Under the pieces are notes generated by a model. That model was not told the origin of the DNA, did not search any database, and saw only the letters and a list, made by a program, of their open reading frames with translations. Shown one piece after another: positions 54,912 through 63,752 of a stretch of DNA of 64,000 nt; within the stretch, counting starts at the first letter, position 1; each line of letters starts with the position of its first letter. The position numbers were made by a program, and so were the translations under genes. Source of the stretch: Deltaproteobacteria bacterium (GTDB lineage: Bacteria; Desulfobacterota; Desulfomonilia; Desulfomonilales; Desulfomonilaceae); NCBI GenBank assembly GCA_016875095.1, contig VGSG01000012.1, forward strand, positions 1 to 64,000. The letters are read 5' to 3'.

Positions 54912-55925
54912 ATGAGGAGCTTCGGTCGGCGCAATAGCGAGGAATTCTTGGGATGGAACCAGCGCGGGTGGGTTGCCCTTACGTTTCTCGGAGTGGCGAT
55001 CATCATCGCCGTTGCGCTCGGGGCCATCTTTTTCTTTCCGTGGTCTCAAATGCTGGACCGAACACGGGTGGACAAAGACTATCAGGAAGCCTCGGAAGCC
55101 CTGGCCGCGGGCAACTGGAACAAAGCCCTCACACTATTTGGTCGCTCCCTGAGAAACAACCCGAAGAACTCGCCCGCTCTCATCGGTCGTTCCCGAGCGT
55201 ACCTCCAGTTGAAGAACCTCGACGCAGCCTTCCAAGAGATCAACAAGGCGCTTGAAATAGATCCTCGGAACGCGCTGGCCTTCGGCCAGAGAGCCATTAT
55301 CGAGAAGCTCCGCCGTAACTATGACCAGGCGCTCAAGGATTTGGGCCAGGCCGTGAAGCTGGATCCGGGATACGCCTGGGCGCACGCGCAGAGCGCGGAC
55401 ATCCTGCTGCGCAGGAAGGATATGGAGAAGGCAGCGCAAGAGGTAAACCAGGCCCTGAAAGCGCGACCTGATTTTGCAGAAGCGCTCAGGCTCAGGGCAA
55501 GGATTTACACGGGGTTAGGGAAATGCAGGGAAGCTTTCGAAGACTTCAACCGGGCCGAAAAGCTCAGGCCGGACGATGCCCAGTCGCTTCAGGACAAGGC
55601 TTGGTTCCTCCTCACCTGCCCTGATGAATCGATCCAGGACGCGACGGAGGCGCTCAGGCTCGCGTTGAGAGCATACGAACTCAGCGGCGGAAAAGACGGC
55701 ATAATTCTGGAGACGCTTGCGGAAGCTCACTATCAGAGCGGCCAACCCGCAAAGGCGGTGGAACACCAAAAGACGGCAGTGGAACTCGAAAAACGGAAAT
55801 GTCCCGACGGATCATGTGTTCAGGAGATGAACAAGCGGCTCCAGAAATACGAATTGGCCGCACGGCAAGAAACACGACCCGACGACGAAATCCTCCCCCT
55901 CGACTGTTGCGCCAAGAAACCGTGA
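54912..55925 (+). CDS. Membrane-anchored TPR protein
   Basis: The 337-residue protein has one N-terminal membrane helix (VALTFLGVAIIIAVALGAIFFF, about 21-42) and about six TPR units from residue 55 to 285 (SPALIGRSRAYLQLKNLDAAF and similar), ending in a charged tail with DCCAKKP. It is probably anchored with the repeats outside the cytoplasm. It begins 100 bp after the arsS end; a link in function is not shown. Confidence 0.75.
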   Translation: MRSFGRRNSEEFLGWNQRGWVALTFLGVAIIIAVALGAIFFFPWSQMLDRTRVDKDYQEASEALAAGNWNKALTLFGRSLRNNPKNSPALIGRSRAYLQLKNLDAAFQEINKALEIDPRNALAFGQRAIIEKLRRNYDQALKDLGQAVKLDPGYAWAHAQSADILLRRKDMEKAAQEVNQALKARPDFAEALRLRARIYTGLGKCREAFEDFNRAEKLRPDDAQSLQDKAWFLLTCPDESIQDATEALRLALRAYELSGGKDGIILETLAEAHYQSGQPAKAVEHQKTAVELEKRKCPDGSCVQEMNKRLQKYELAARQETRPDDEILPLDCCAKKP

Positions 55926-56281
55926 CGGAAGCGGTTCCGACCGCGGGGGACTGTTGCGAAGATGTTGCGGGACCGCCTCTTCAAATCCCTCCAGACGTCC
56001 CTTAGCAAGGGGAGGCAAGGAGATTTTCCCTGTAAACTCGGGGGTTCTTGCGCCTTCACCCCGAGCACGCCAATCCGTGTGGTGGCCGTAAGTGCGGAGA
56101 GCCGCTCGCGAGCAAAAAAATAGCCGGGTTCGGTTGCGACCCGGCTCAGGTAGGAGGGTAAAGGATTGTCTGTGCGGACTTTGCTAATCCTTTACTTTAG
56201 CTTTACAAGTTAATATATCAAAATGGCTGATTTTTGTCAATCTAAATCGCGACAGGCCCAAAAGGGCCGCCGGGGAAGGGC
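55926..56281. other. 356-bp intergenic region
   Basis: Between convergent units. It contains the minus-strand terminator at 56113-56146 and an AT-rich segment near 56190-56240. No gene is seen. Confidence 0.45.
56113..56146 (-). terminator. Rho-independent terminator of the fab-glyA unit
   Basis: Stem AGCCGGGT/ACCCGGCT (56122-56129 with 56139-56146) with a 9-base loop; on the minus strand it is followed by seven T. It lies 136 bases past the last minus-strand gene. Confidence 0.8.
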
Positions 56282-56749
56282 CTAACGAACTCCGCGCGCA
56301 GGATTGCGAATCCCCGAGTCGAGTTTGAATCGTCCGAGCCATCCGAGAGAAACGAGGTTGAGCGCCAGGCCGCCATATTCGAGGAACCTGGTGAGCCCCG
56401 ATTCGAGTCCCCCTGTGGCGGCGAGACGCAGCACATGGTAGGTGAGCAGAGGAGTGTCCGCCAGGAAAAAGAATATTGCCGGCGCCACCACCCAGCGTTT
56501 TTCGTGCCAGAGCGCCAGGCCGAAGAGGAAACAAGGCAAGCAGGCGGCCGCGAAGTAGACGGTTTCCACGAGAAGCCCTGTGGAATAAGGAGGCGGATCC
56601 AGCCCGAGCATATAGACATAGCAGAGGTAAAGGAAGCTCTTGAGGTAAAACCAGAGCCCCGCGAACCAGAAGGCCAGCGGGAACGCAGGGTCGAACCGCG
56701 ACGGGGGAAAACAGATATCGAGCCAGTTCCTTTTTTGGATATCGCTCAT
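56282..56749 (-). CDS. Small integral membrane protein
   Basis: The 155-residue protein has four hydrophobic segments (about 24-48, 58-82, 87-107, 125-145) with a Pro/Tyr loop LGLDPPPYSTG between the first two. No family was recognised. Its ATG immediately follows the glyA stop, so the two are likely cotranslated. An overlapping longer minus frame in another phase (56184-56804) lacks coding character. Confidence 0.65.
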   Translation of the reverse strand: MSDIQKRNWLDICFPPSRFDPAFPLAFWFAGLWFYLKSFLYLCYVYMLGLDPPPYSTGLLVETVYFAAACLPCFLFGLALWHEKRWVVAPAIFFFLADTPLLTYHVLRLAATGGLESGLTRFLEYGGLALNLVSLGWLGRFKLDSGIRNPARGVR

Positions 56750-58012
56750 TCAGCGCCTGTTTGACGTCAGTTCGGTTGCCTCGTACAGAGGAAATCTCCG
56801 ACACATCTCCGAGACTTCCTCCTGGGTCCGGGCGATAATCTTCTCATCCCGGCCGTTTGTCAAGACCGTCGAGATGAGCTTGGCTATGAGCCTCATTTCA
56901 TCGGGTCCCATGGAGCGGGTGGTAAGCGCAGGCGTTCCCAAGCGGATTCCCGATGCGCGCCCAGGGGGCAGGGGGTCGAAAGGTATTGAATTCTTGTTTA
57001 CCGTGATCCCGGCCCGTTCCAGGAGTTCCTGCGCTTCCGCGCCGCTCAAGCCTTTGTCTGTCAGATCCACCAAAATCAAGTGATTGTCCGTCCCGCCGGA
57101 CACGAGCGAGAACCCCTCCTCCAAGAGAGCTTCGGCCAGGATATGGGCATTCTTCAGCGTTCGTTTCTGATACGCCCGGAATTCGGGACCGGCTGCCTCC
57201 GCAAGCGCGACGGCTTTGGCCGCGATCACGTGCATGAGAGGTCCACCCTGCATTCCGGGGAACACGCATGAATCCAGTTGAGCCGCGAATTCCTTGCGAC
57301 ACAAGACTATTCCGCCTCTAGGCCCTCTCAAGGTCTTGTGGGTGGTGGTCGTGATGAAGTCCGCGTGAGGCACGGGTGAAGGATGGATGCCTGCGACAAT
57401 CAGTCCGGCGATGTGGGCCACGTCCGCCATAAGCATCGCGTTCACTTCCCCCGAGATTTGCGCGAACGCTTCGAAGTCTATGGCGCGAGGGTAGGCGCTC
57501 GCCCCTGCGATGATCATGGTGGGGCGGTGTCGGCGGGCCAGTTTGAGCACTTCGTCGTAATCGATCCGGTGGGTGTCTCGGCGCACGGAGTACGGGACTA
57601 CCTGGTAGATCTTCCCTGAGAAGTTCTTCGGGTGTCCCATGGAGAGGTGGCCTCCATGACGGAGGTCCATGCCAAGGTAGGTCTCGCCCGGTTTCATGAC
57701 CGTGAAGAATACGGCCATATTGGCCTGAGTTCCCGAATGGGGCTGCACGTTTGCGTGATCCGCGCCGAAAAGTTCGGCGGCGCGGCGGCGAGCCAATTCC
57801 TCCACCGAGTCCACGTTCAGACAGCCACCGTAATATCGCTTGCCGGGGTAGCCCTCCGCGTATTTGTTGGTGAGCACGCTGCCTTGAGCTTCCATTACGG
57901 CCGCAGACGCGAAATTTTCGGATGCGATCAGCTCCAGGCGATTCTGCTGACGGTCTTTCTCCTTATTGATCAGCTCGAAAATGGCTGGGTCCGTCTTCTC
58001 CAAGGGAGTCAT
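56750..58012 (-). CDS. glyA: Serine hydroxymethyltransferase
   Basis: The 420-residue PLP enzyme has LIASENFAS (about 31), [14 protein letters not shown] (about 92), the lysine motif [11 protein letters not shown] (about 222) and [15 protein letters not shown] near 350. It interconverts serine and glycine with tetrahydrofolate. The ATG at 58012 follows AAAGGA with good spacing; 36 upstream residues of the open frame are dropped. It lies 153 bp behind fabF. Confidence 0.97.
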   Translation of the reverse strand: MTPLEKTDPAIFELINKEKDRQQNRLELIASENFASAAVMEAQGSVLTNKYAEGYPGKRYYGGCLNVDSVEELARRRAAELFGADHANVQPHSGTQANMAVFFTVMKPGETYLGMDLRHGGHLSMGHPKNFSGKIYQVVPYSVRRDTHRIDYDEVLKLARRHRPTMIIAGASAYPRAIDFEAFAQISGEVNAMLMADVAHIAGLIVAGIHPSPVPHADFITTTTHKTLRGPRGGIVLCRKEFAAQLDSCVFPGMQGGPLMHVIAAKAVALAEAAGPEFRAYQKRTLKNAHILAEALLEEGFSLVSGGTDNHLILVDLTDKGLSGAEAQELLERAGITVNKNSIPFDPLPPGRASGIRLGTPALTTRSMGPDEMRLIAKLISTVLTNGRDEKIIARTQEEVSEMCRRFPLYEATELTSNRR

Positions 58013-58165
58013 AACAGTCCTTTGCACTGGTCCTAGATGCAATTTATCCTCATCGAGCGCGTCTTGTCCGTTGCCCGCTCTGCGGAGGGAAATGCCCGTT
58101 GGGCAAGGCCCTGAGCGCACGTTATGCGCTTAGCCGGAAATCGGCCGCCAGCGAGCCCGGCCGGC

Positions 58166-59407
58166 TTATCCCAACCCCCGAAAGACGAGGCTGGCGTTTT
58201 GCCCTCCAAACGCGAAACTGTTGGTGAGGGCGTATTCGACCTTCCTCGGTGCGGCCTGGAGCGGAGTGTAGTTCAGGTCGCACTCGGGGTCGGGGTTGTC
58301 CAGGTTGATGGTCGGTGGAATGACCGATTTGGCCATCGTCAGGAGGCAGTAGATAGCCTCGACCGATCCCGCGGCGCCTATCATGTGCCCCGTCATGGAC
58401 TTGGTCCCGCTGAGGCTCACGGAGTAGGCTGCTTTCCCAAAGAGCCTCTTGATGGCTCGCGTCTCCATGATGTCATTCAGTTCGGTTCCTGTTCCATGCG
58501 CGTTGATGTAATCGATTTTCCCCGGATCCAGGTTCGCGTCCTCCAAGGCCAGCTTCATGGCCTGGTACGCTCCCTCGCCCTCCGGGTCGGGCATGACCAC
58601 ATGGTACGCGTCCCCGGTCGCGCCGTATCCTATCACTTCTCCGTATATGCGAGCGCCGCGATTGGTAGCATGCGGCAAAGACTCAAGGAGCATGATGCCG
58701 GCGCCCTCGGCGATTACAAAGCCGTCCCGATCCTTGTCGAAAGGCCGGGAAGCTCTCTCTGGGTCTCCGTTGCGGGTGGAGAGGGCCCGCAGCGCATTGA
58801 AGCAGCTCACAGAGAACTCAGTGACCACGGCTTCGGTGCCGCCTGTGATGATCGCGTCGACTCGACCGGACTGGATCATCAGATAAGCCTCTCCAATGGC
58901 CGAGGCGCCGGAGGTGCAGGCATTGACCAGGGCAAAGTTCGGCCCTTTGAAGCCGTACTTGATGGAGAGTAGGCCCGGCGCCAGATTCGCCACCACTTTG
59001 GGAATCATCAGGGGATGGCTTCCCTTCGGCCCCTTTATCCTGAAGACCTCCAATCCCGATTCGATAGTGCCGAGACCGCCCATGCCCGAGCCGATCACGA
59101 TTCCGTATCGAAAGGGATTGGCCGGCGGGCATTCAAGACCCGAGTCCTTCATCGCCTCTGCTCCGGCCACCAGGGCGAACTGCTGAAAACGATCGAGCCT
59201 CCGCAGCTCTTTCTCCGGGATGAAGCCCTGAGGATCGAAGTTTCCACGAACTTCACCCGCGATGCGCGTGGCGAATCTGGTAGTGTCAAAGAGAGTGATG
59301 GGGCCTATGCCGGATCGCCCTGCTTCCAGCGCTTCCCAGTTTGAGGCTACGCCGGAGCCTAGGCAGGTCACCAGCCCCATTCCCGTGACAACAACTCTCG
59401 TGGGCAC
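58166..59407 (-). CDS. fabF: 3-oxoacyl-ACP synthase II (FabF)
   Basis: The 413-residue thiolase-fold enzyme has the Cys-His-His triad: NACTSGASAIGEA (Cys about 162), INAHGTGTELND (His about 302) and KSMTGHMIGAAG (His about 339). It elongates acyl-ACP with malonyl-ACP. It is 39 bp after acpP, the usual acpP-fabF order. No fabH is seen in the window. Confidence 0.97.
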   Translation of the reverse strand: MPTRVVVTGMGLVTCLGSGVASNWEALEAGRSGIGPITLFDTTRFATRIAGEVRGNFDPQGFIPEKELRRLDRFQQFALVAGAEAMKDSGLECPPANPFRYGIVIGSGMGGLGTIESGLEVFRIKGPKGSHPLMIPKVVANLAPGLLSIKYGFKGPNFALVNACTSGASAIGEAYLMIQSGRVDAIITGGTEAVVTEFSVSCFNALRALSTRNGDPERASRPFDKDRDGFVIAEGAGIMLLESLPHATNRGARIYGEVIGYGATGDAYHVVMPDPEGEGAYQAMKLALEDANLDPGKIDYINAHGTGTELNDIMETRAIKRLFGKAAYSVSLSGTKSMTGHMIGAAGSVEAIYCLLTMAKSVIPPTINLDNPDPECDLNYTPLQAAPRKVEYALTNSFAFGGQNASLVFRGLG

Positions 59408-59446
59408 ATCTCCTCCGGGGTCAAGGCGTGAATTGAGCTTGCCGTC

Positions 59447-59692
59447 TCAGGAGGCCGCTCTTGCAGCCTTTATGAAATTGGCCACGTCCCGGACGGTCTG
59501 AATCTTTTCCACATCTTCGTCCTTGATCTCCAGGCCGAACTCGTCCTCAAGCAAGGCGATCATGTCGTAGATGTCAAGGGATTCCGCGCCCAGATCCTCA
59601 ACTATCTTGGAACCGGGCTCGATGTTCTCCTTGTTCACATCCACAAGCACTTCAGCAATGAGATCGACGACTTTCTTTTCCACCTCATCCAT
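59447..59692 (-). CDS. acpP: Acyl carrier protein
   Basis: The 81-residue acidic protein has the phosphopantetheine site DLGAESLDIYDMIALLEDEFG with Ser at about 38; the usual DSL is ESL here. ATG at 59692 follows GGGAGG and gives a standard length. It carries acyl chains between FabD, FabG and FabF, all encoded nearby. Confidence 0.95.
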   Translation of the reverse strand: MDEVEKKVVDLIAEVLVDVNKENIEPGSKIVEDLGAESLDIYDMIALLEDEFGLEIKDEDVEKIQTVRDVANFIKAARAAS

Positions 59693-59793
59693 GTCCCGAA
59701 TCCTCCCGGACCATTCCATCCCACATGTTCATAATCGTTTTCCAGGAATTGGAAAAGCTCTTTCGTTCATTTCGGCCGTGCGCTTCGGCCGCT

Positions 59794-60561
59794 TCACATG
59801 TACAGGCCTCCATTGACCCGGATCACTTGGCCGGTAATGTAGCCGGCCATCGGCGAACACAAGAAGAGCACCGCGGCCGCAACTTCTTCCGGAGCGCCCA
59901 ACCTTCGCAGGGGCACGTATGTCTGAATGGCTTCCATCTGGGCTTCAGTGAGGTGTTCGCTCATGCCTTCCGCGATGATTCCCGGTGAGACCGCGTTGAC
60001 CAGGATATTCCGGGGAGCAAGCTCCCTCGCCAACGCCTTGGTCAGGCCGATCAGACCCGCCTTTGCCGCGGAATAATTCGCCTGTCCGGCATTTCCTACT
60101 TCGCCTGCGGTGGAAGCAACGTTCACGATCCTCCCTTCCCGGTTTCGGATCATGTTTCTCGTCACGGCGCGACAGAGGTAAAACGGGCCGGCCATGTTGG
60201 CGCCGACAACCTCGTCCCAGTCGGCGTCCTTCATGCGACCTATGAGGCCGTCTCTGGCGATGCCCGCGTTGTTCACCAACAGGTCGATTCTTCCCTGCTT
60301 TTCCAGGAGAAGCTCAACTCCCTTATTTACTGCATTTGGATCGCTCACGTCAAATGGGGCGAGCATTGATTCCGCGCGTTCCGCATGGAGAAGTGATAGA
60401 GTCTCCTTGGCCGCCTCTTCTCCGCTCCGATAGTTGATCGCCACGAATGCCCCGGCCTTGGCGAGCGTCAAGCAGATTGCCCGGCCGATACCACGGGAGC
60501 CGCCTGTAACCAGAGCGGTCTTGCCCTGCAGGGAAAACATGGCGCTCAGCGCGTCCGTCAT
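59794..60561 (-). CDS. fabG: 3-oxoacyl-ACP reductase (FabG)
   Basis: The 255-residue short-chain dehydrogenase has the NADPH motif TGGSRGIGRAI (about 17), NNAG (about 92), and catalytic Ser, Tyr, Lys in NVASTAGEVGNAGQANYSAAK, ending with a GGLYM tail typical of FabG. A GTG two codons upstream overlaps the fabD stop (GTGA) and is an equally likely start. Confidence 0.95.
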   Translation of the reverse strand: MTDALSAMFSLQGKTALVTGGSRGIGRAICLTLAKAGAFVAINYRSGEEAAKETLSLLHAERAESMLAPFDVSDPNAVNKGVELLLEKQGRIDLLVNNAGIARDGLIGRMKDADWDEVVGANMAGPFYLCRAVTRNMIRNREGRIVNVASTAGEVGNAGQANYSAAKAGLIGLTKALARELAPRNILVNAVSPGIIAEGMSEHLTEAQMEAIQTYVPLRRLGAPEEVAAAVLFLCSPMAGYITGQVIRVNGGLYM

Positions 60562-60563
60562 GA

Positions 60564-61520
60564 TCACGAGCCTTCAAACGCTTTCAGAGATGCCAGATTG
60601 CCGACGCTCATTCCAAGGGCGTGTCGATTTATGCGTCGAAGTAAGCCGTTGAGCACCCGGCCGGGGCCGACTTCCAAGAACACGTCCGGTCCGGCCTGCC
60701 GCATTGTCTCGACACAATCCGTCCAGCGCACCGGCTTCACCAATTGTTCCACCATCAGCCCCTTCATACCGTCCGGAAAGGGGTAGGGCAGGCCGGTCAC
60801 ATTTGCCGCGACCGGAAACCTGGGCGCACAAAGGGTCACAGAGGCTAGCTTCTCACTGAGCGCAGCCTGGGCCGGTTTCATCAACGCCGTGTGAAACGCG
60901 GATGAAACCGGCAGCAAGACCGCTTTGGCCCGCGGCTTTGTCTTGGCGACGTCCACGACGCGGTTGACCGCGCTGAGACGCCCGGAGACCACCACCTGAT
61001 CAGGAGCGTTGAAATTGGCGCCTTCGAGCACGTCCTCACCGCGGCAATTCTCCACCATCTCAAGGACCTCGTCTCTCTCCGGCCCAATAATCGCCGCCAT
61101 CGCGCACGTTCCCGGTGGCTGGGCTTCTTCCATGCCTTTGGCCCGCACGTGGATGATTTCAAGCCCGTCTTCGAAGCCCAGAACCCCTGCGGCGCACAAC
61201 GCGCTGTATTCTCCAAGAGAATGGCCCGCGGCAATCAGCGGATTGACCGAACATCGTTCCCGCATCACCTCCATTAAGGCCATAGAATGAACGAATACCG
61301 CGGGCTGAGTATGGAGTGTGCGCTTCAGGTCCGCCTCTGGGCCCTCCATCATAATGGCGCTAAGAGAGTAGCCCAGAACATCATCCGCGCGCTGGAAGAT
61401 CTCCCTGGCTCTGGGACTCGCCTCGACAAGATCTTTGCCCATTCCGAGATACTGGGCGCCTTGCCCGGGAAACATCAACGCCACTGATTTCGACTCTTGC
61501 GCGGCCACCAGAGGTCCCAT
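60564..61520 (-). CDS. fabD: Malonyl-CoA-ACP transacylase (FabD)
   Basis: The 318-residue protein has MFPGQGAQYLGMG (about 16), the nucleophile motif GHSLGEYSALCAAGVL (Ser about 102) and the catalytic His in SSAFHTALM (about 212). It loads malonate on ACP. The start is not sure: ATG at 61520 has a poorly spaced ribosome-binding site, whereas a GTG at 61535 overlaps the rpmF stop as GTGA, like other junctions in this run. Confidence 0.94.
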   Translation of the reverse strand: MGPLVAAQESKSVALMFPGQGAQYLGMGKDLVEASPRAREIFQRADDVLGYSLSAIMMEGPEADLKRTLHTQPAVFVHSMALMEVMRERCSVNPLIAAGHSLGEYSALCAAGVLGFEDGLEIIHVRAKGMEEAQPPGTCAMAAIIGPERDEVLEMVENCRGEDVLEGANFNAPDQVVVSGRLSAVNRVVDVAKTKPRAKAVLLPVSSAFHTALMKPAQAALSEKLASVTLCAPRFPVAANVTGLPYPFPDGMKGLMVEQLVKPVRWTDCVETMRQAGPDVFLEVGPGRVLNGLLRRINRHALGMSVGNLASLKAFEGS

Positions 61521-61531
61521 GCCTTCCGGGA

Positions 61532-61711
61532 TCACTCCCCTGTTTCGATGGCGGTTCGGCCTTTGTAGAACCCGCAACTCGGACAAACCCTGTGCGGTAG
61601 CACAGTCTCCCCGCACTGCGAGCACTCTACCAGTTGCACTGGTTGGAGTTTTTTATGAGTCCTCCGCTTGTCTCGTCTCGTGCGGGACACCCGCTTCTTT
61701 GGTACTGGCAT
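61532..61711 (-). CDS. rpmF: Ribosomal protein L32
   Basis: This 59-residue gene begins MPVPKKRVSRTRRDKRRTHK and has the zinc-ribbon cysteines CSQCGE ... CPSCGFYKG, fully typical of bacterial L32 with four cysteines. AAGGA lies 7 bases before ATG. Its stop overlaps the possible fabD GTG. L32 is part of the 50S subunit and is commonly placed before lipid genes. Confidence 0.95.
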   Translation of the reverse strand: MPVPKKRVSRTRRDKRRTHKKLQPVQLVECSQCGETVLPHRVCPSCGFYKGRTAIETGE

Positions 61712-61961
61712 GGCACGTCCTTTATATCCTGAATTGGCTATCCGGCACGCTCGCCGACGCGGAGGATCTTGTCAACCGCGCTCATGGCCGCTGTCCCTGC
61801 TCCTTGCGCGGCAACGGCCTGATTCATGCTATCACTACCAGCTCACATCTTCCCGCCACTCGAAGTAACCGACAAAGCCTTCGGAATTCGCGGCAGGCTC
61901 TTTGACGGCAACCCGGACCCTGACGGCATCAAGAGCCTCCAAAGCGCTTCAGCGCACGCGG
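61712..61961. other. 250-bp gap between yceD and rpmF
   Basis: yceD and rpmF are normally nearly adjacent. Here a short minus-strand frame of 29 codons (MNQAVAAQGAGTAAMSAVDK near 61825) is the only opening and is not convincing. No hairpin or promoter stands out. Confidence 0.35.
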
Positions 61962-62510
61962 CTACTTGGCGAGCTTTTTCTTCAGTTCAACCAGGGCGTT
62001 CCACCTGGGGTCCGCTCGCTCCTCTCGCGGGCATGCGCATTCCGACGAACCGGCTGGGGCTCCGCATTCGGGACACAGCCCCGGGCATTCGTCGTGGCAG
62101 AGCGGTTTCATAGGCAGTTCCAGGAGGATCTCTTGCGCGAGAATCTCGCCCACACAGATCTCATCACCCTCGATGAAGACCGTCTCGCCTTCCGCCGCGT
62201 CGCCTTCAGGGTCCTTGAGGGTTGAGGCAAGACTTCCGCGGCGAAGGAGGACGTTGAGATCCATCTCCTTCTCGAGCGAGAAATCCTCCAGGCACCTGGA
62301 GCACTGAAGATGCAGCAGCGCCTGAACGCGGCCGAGGAGAAAAATGTCCTCCTTATCAATGAATAAACGGAGACGGCCTTTCACCCCCGGGTCGATGGCT
62401 ACTCCTGGAGGGAGTGACATAGGCGAGGGCAGGTCGCTCAATATGCGCTCTTTCTCCCTGAGGTCGAGGTTGAGGCCCTCCTCAGGGATGTCGTCTATGC
62501 GTATGATCAT
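61962..62510 (-). CDS. yceD: YceD/DUF177 family protein
   Basis: The 182-residue protein has the DUF177 core with LHLQCSRCLEDFSLEKEMDL (about 68), ILAQEILLELPMKPLCHDECPGLCPECG (about 123) and further Cys pairs that could bind zinc. It lies upstream of rpmF as in most bacteria, where it is linked to 23S rRNA and L32 assembly. A minus-strand promoter is at 62553-62580. Confidence 0.9.
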   Translation of the reverse strand: MIIRIDDIPEEGLNLDLREKERILSDLPSPMSLPPGVAIDPGVKGRLRLFIDKEDIFLLGRVQALLHLQCSRCLEDFSLEKEMDLNVLLRRGSLASTLKDPEGDAAEGETVFIEGDEICVGEILAQEILLELPMKPLCHDECPGLCPECGAPAGSSECACPREERADPRWNALVELKKKLAK

Positions 62511-62552
62511 CGCGTTGACGGTCCTCTAGGCTTATTCCGCGCAAACCGCAAT

Positions 62553-62580
62553 CATATAACCCATTTCAACGGCAAGTCAA
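62553..62580 (-). promoter_or_regulatory. Promoter of the yceD-rpmF-fab run
   Basis: Minus-strand TTGACT (62580-62575), a 16-base spacer and TATATG (62558-62553), 40-45 bases before the yceD start. Confidence 0.5.
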
Positions 62581-62650
62581 TAGACATCGCCTACCTGAAG
62601 CGTTTTCTCAATATTGCAAGAATAAACATCATAATTCTGCCACAAGCGCC

Positions 62651-62679
62651 TTGACATAGTGGACATTACCAGGTAGGAT
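62651..62679 (+). promoter_or_regulatory. Sigma-70 promoter of the small exported protein gene
   Basis: TTGACA at 62651, a 17-base spacer and TAGGAT at 62674. The predicted start near 62686 rules out a GTG at 62683 and favours the ATG at 62713. Confidence 0.65.
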
Positions 62680-62712
62680 ATCGTGCAAGCACTACTCCGG
62701 AGACCCGTTGCC

Positions 62713-62991
62713 ATGTTCCACAAGTCTGCGATCATACTGGCCGTGGCAGCCTTACTGGCCGCAACATGGCCTGTCGATGGCTACTGCTGGCGACTCAACC
62801 CCTATGCCCCTCACAATGCGGTGGCCGCAGAACCGATGACCCCGTACAACGAGCTGGAAATCTATCCCCCGTCCCTTTTGTACCAGAGACCATGTCCTTC
62901 ATGCGTCCCTGCGGCCTATTTATTACCGGATTTGCCGCCGGTGCGCCAGCCGGCGCGGGCGCCTCTGGGCATACCGGTTCCTGTCCCGTAA
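62713..62991 (+). CDS. Small exported proline-rich protein
   Basis: The 92-residue precursor has a signal peptide (SAIILAVAALLAATWPVDGY) and a mature part of tyrosine- and proline-rich short segments (PYNELEIYPPSLLYQRPCPS, then LPDLPPVRQP). Two cysteines lie in a CPSC pair. No family was recognised. The ATG at 62713 follows GGAGA. It is the fourth small Pro-rich or Gly/Pro-rich exported protein in the window. Confidence 0.6.
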   Translation: MFHKSAIILAVAALLAATWPVDGYCWRLNPYAPHNAVAAEPMTPYNELEIYPPSLLYQRPCPSCVPAAYLLPDLPPVRQPARAPLGIPVPVP

Positions 62992-63101
62992 GAGCGCTTG
63001 CAAGGCCCATGAGCTTTTGAAGAAGCCGACGAGGAGGGCCTTCAAGATCCTGTTAGTGACCTTATGGAACCCCGCCCCTCGTCTCGAGCTGGCGCGGCGG
63101 A

Positions 63102-63560
63102 TCAGGCCAGGAGGCCAAATGCCGTCCGCAAGAGCCACGCGACCACAAGCCCTGCTACAAGAATCCACGTGATCCAATCGAACCGTTTGCAGACCGCAAG
63201 CCATAGCGGACTGTCACGCCAGACCCCGCGATACTCGATCCATCGGTACGGAATCTGGAGCAGGCATACCAGATAGAGGACGGGTCCCATGAGATTGTAG
63301 CGGAATGCGCTCTGGATCTGGCCGTGGGCCACGGCCACAAAGCTGCGGGTCAAGCCGCATCCCGGACATGAAATGCCCAGGACCCGGCGGCTGAAACAGG
63401 TTTCGGACAGGTGAAGCGGTGTGTCAGACCAGGGCGCCGAAATATAAGGGGTTCCTGTGGGTGAAAGGTTGAGGAGAAACGATCCAAAAACCGCGGCGGC
63501 GCTAAGAGCCAGGATATAAAGATGTTCGATACGTCCGTCGCTGTGATTAAGGCGCGCCAT
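63102..63560 (-). CDS. DUF2752 membrane protein
   Basis: The 152-residue protein has three membrane helices (about 14-30, 90-103, 128-147) and the DUF2752 signature GISCPGCGLTRSFVAVAHG between the first two, with CPGCG as possible metal or redox cysteines. No function is known for this family. It is a single gene between exported-protein genes. Confidence 0.85.
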   Translation of the reverse strand: MARLNHSDGRIEHLYILALSAAAVFGSFLLNLSPTGTPYISAPWSDTPLHLSETCFSRRVLGISCPGCGLTRSFVAVAHGQIQSAFRYNLMGPVLYLVCLLQIPYRWIEYRGVWRDSPLWLAVCKRFDWITWILVAGLVVAWLLRTAFGLLA

Positions 63561-63667
63561 GGATTCAGGATAGAAGGTCTGTCGTTTGTGTCAAGGATTT
63601 GCCGAGCATGGGCCTGACAGGGATCTTGAATCAGCCTTCACGCTAGTGCCGGTTTTTACTATGATTC

Positions 63668-63696
63668 TTGACAATCTTGCCATCGTCTGCTAATCA
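63668..63696 (+). promoter_or_regulatory. Promoter of the last gene
   Basis: TTGACA at 63668, a 17-base spacer and TAATCA at 63691 preceded by TGC, an extended -10 form. Confidence 0.5.
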
Positions 63697-63752
63697 CACC
63701 AAAATCAGTCAGTCCGCGCTTCGGGGCCGCGGCTCTCTTGAGGAGGACCGAA

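Noticed and set aside
56184-56804. 206-codon minus-strand frame overlapping the small membrane protein gene
   Set aside because: Arg/Gly/Ala-rich shadow; the 56282-56749 frame has clear membrane helices and starts directly after the glyA stop.
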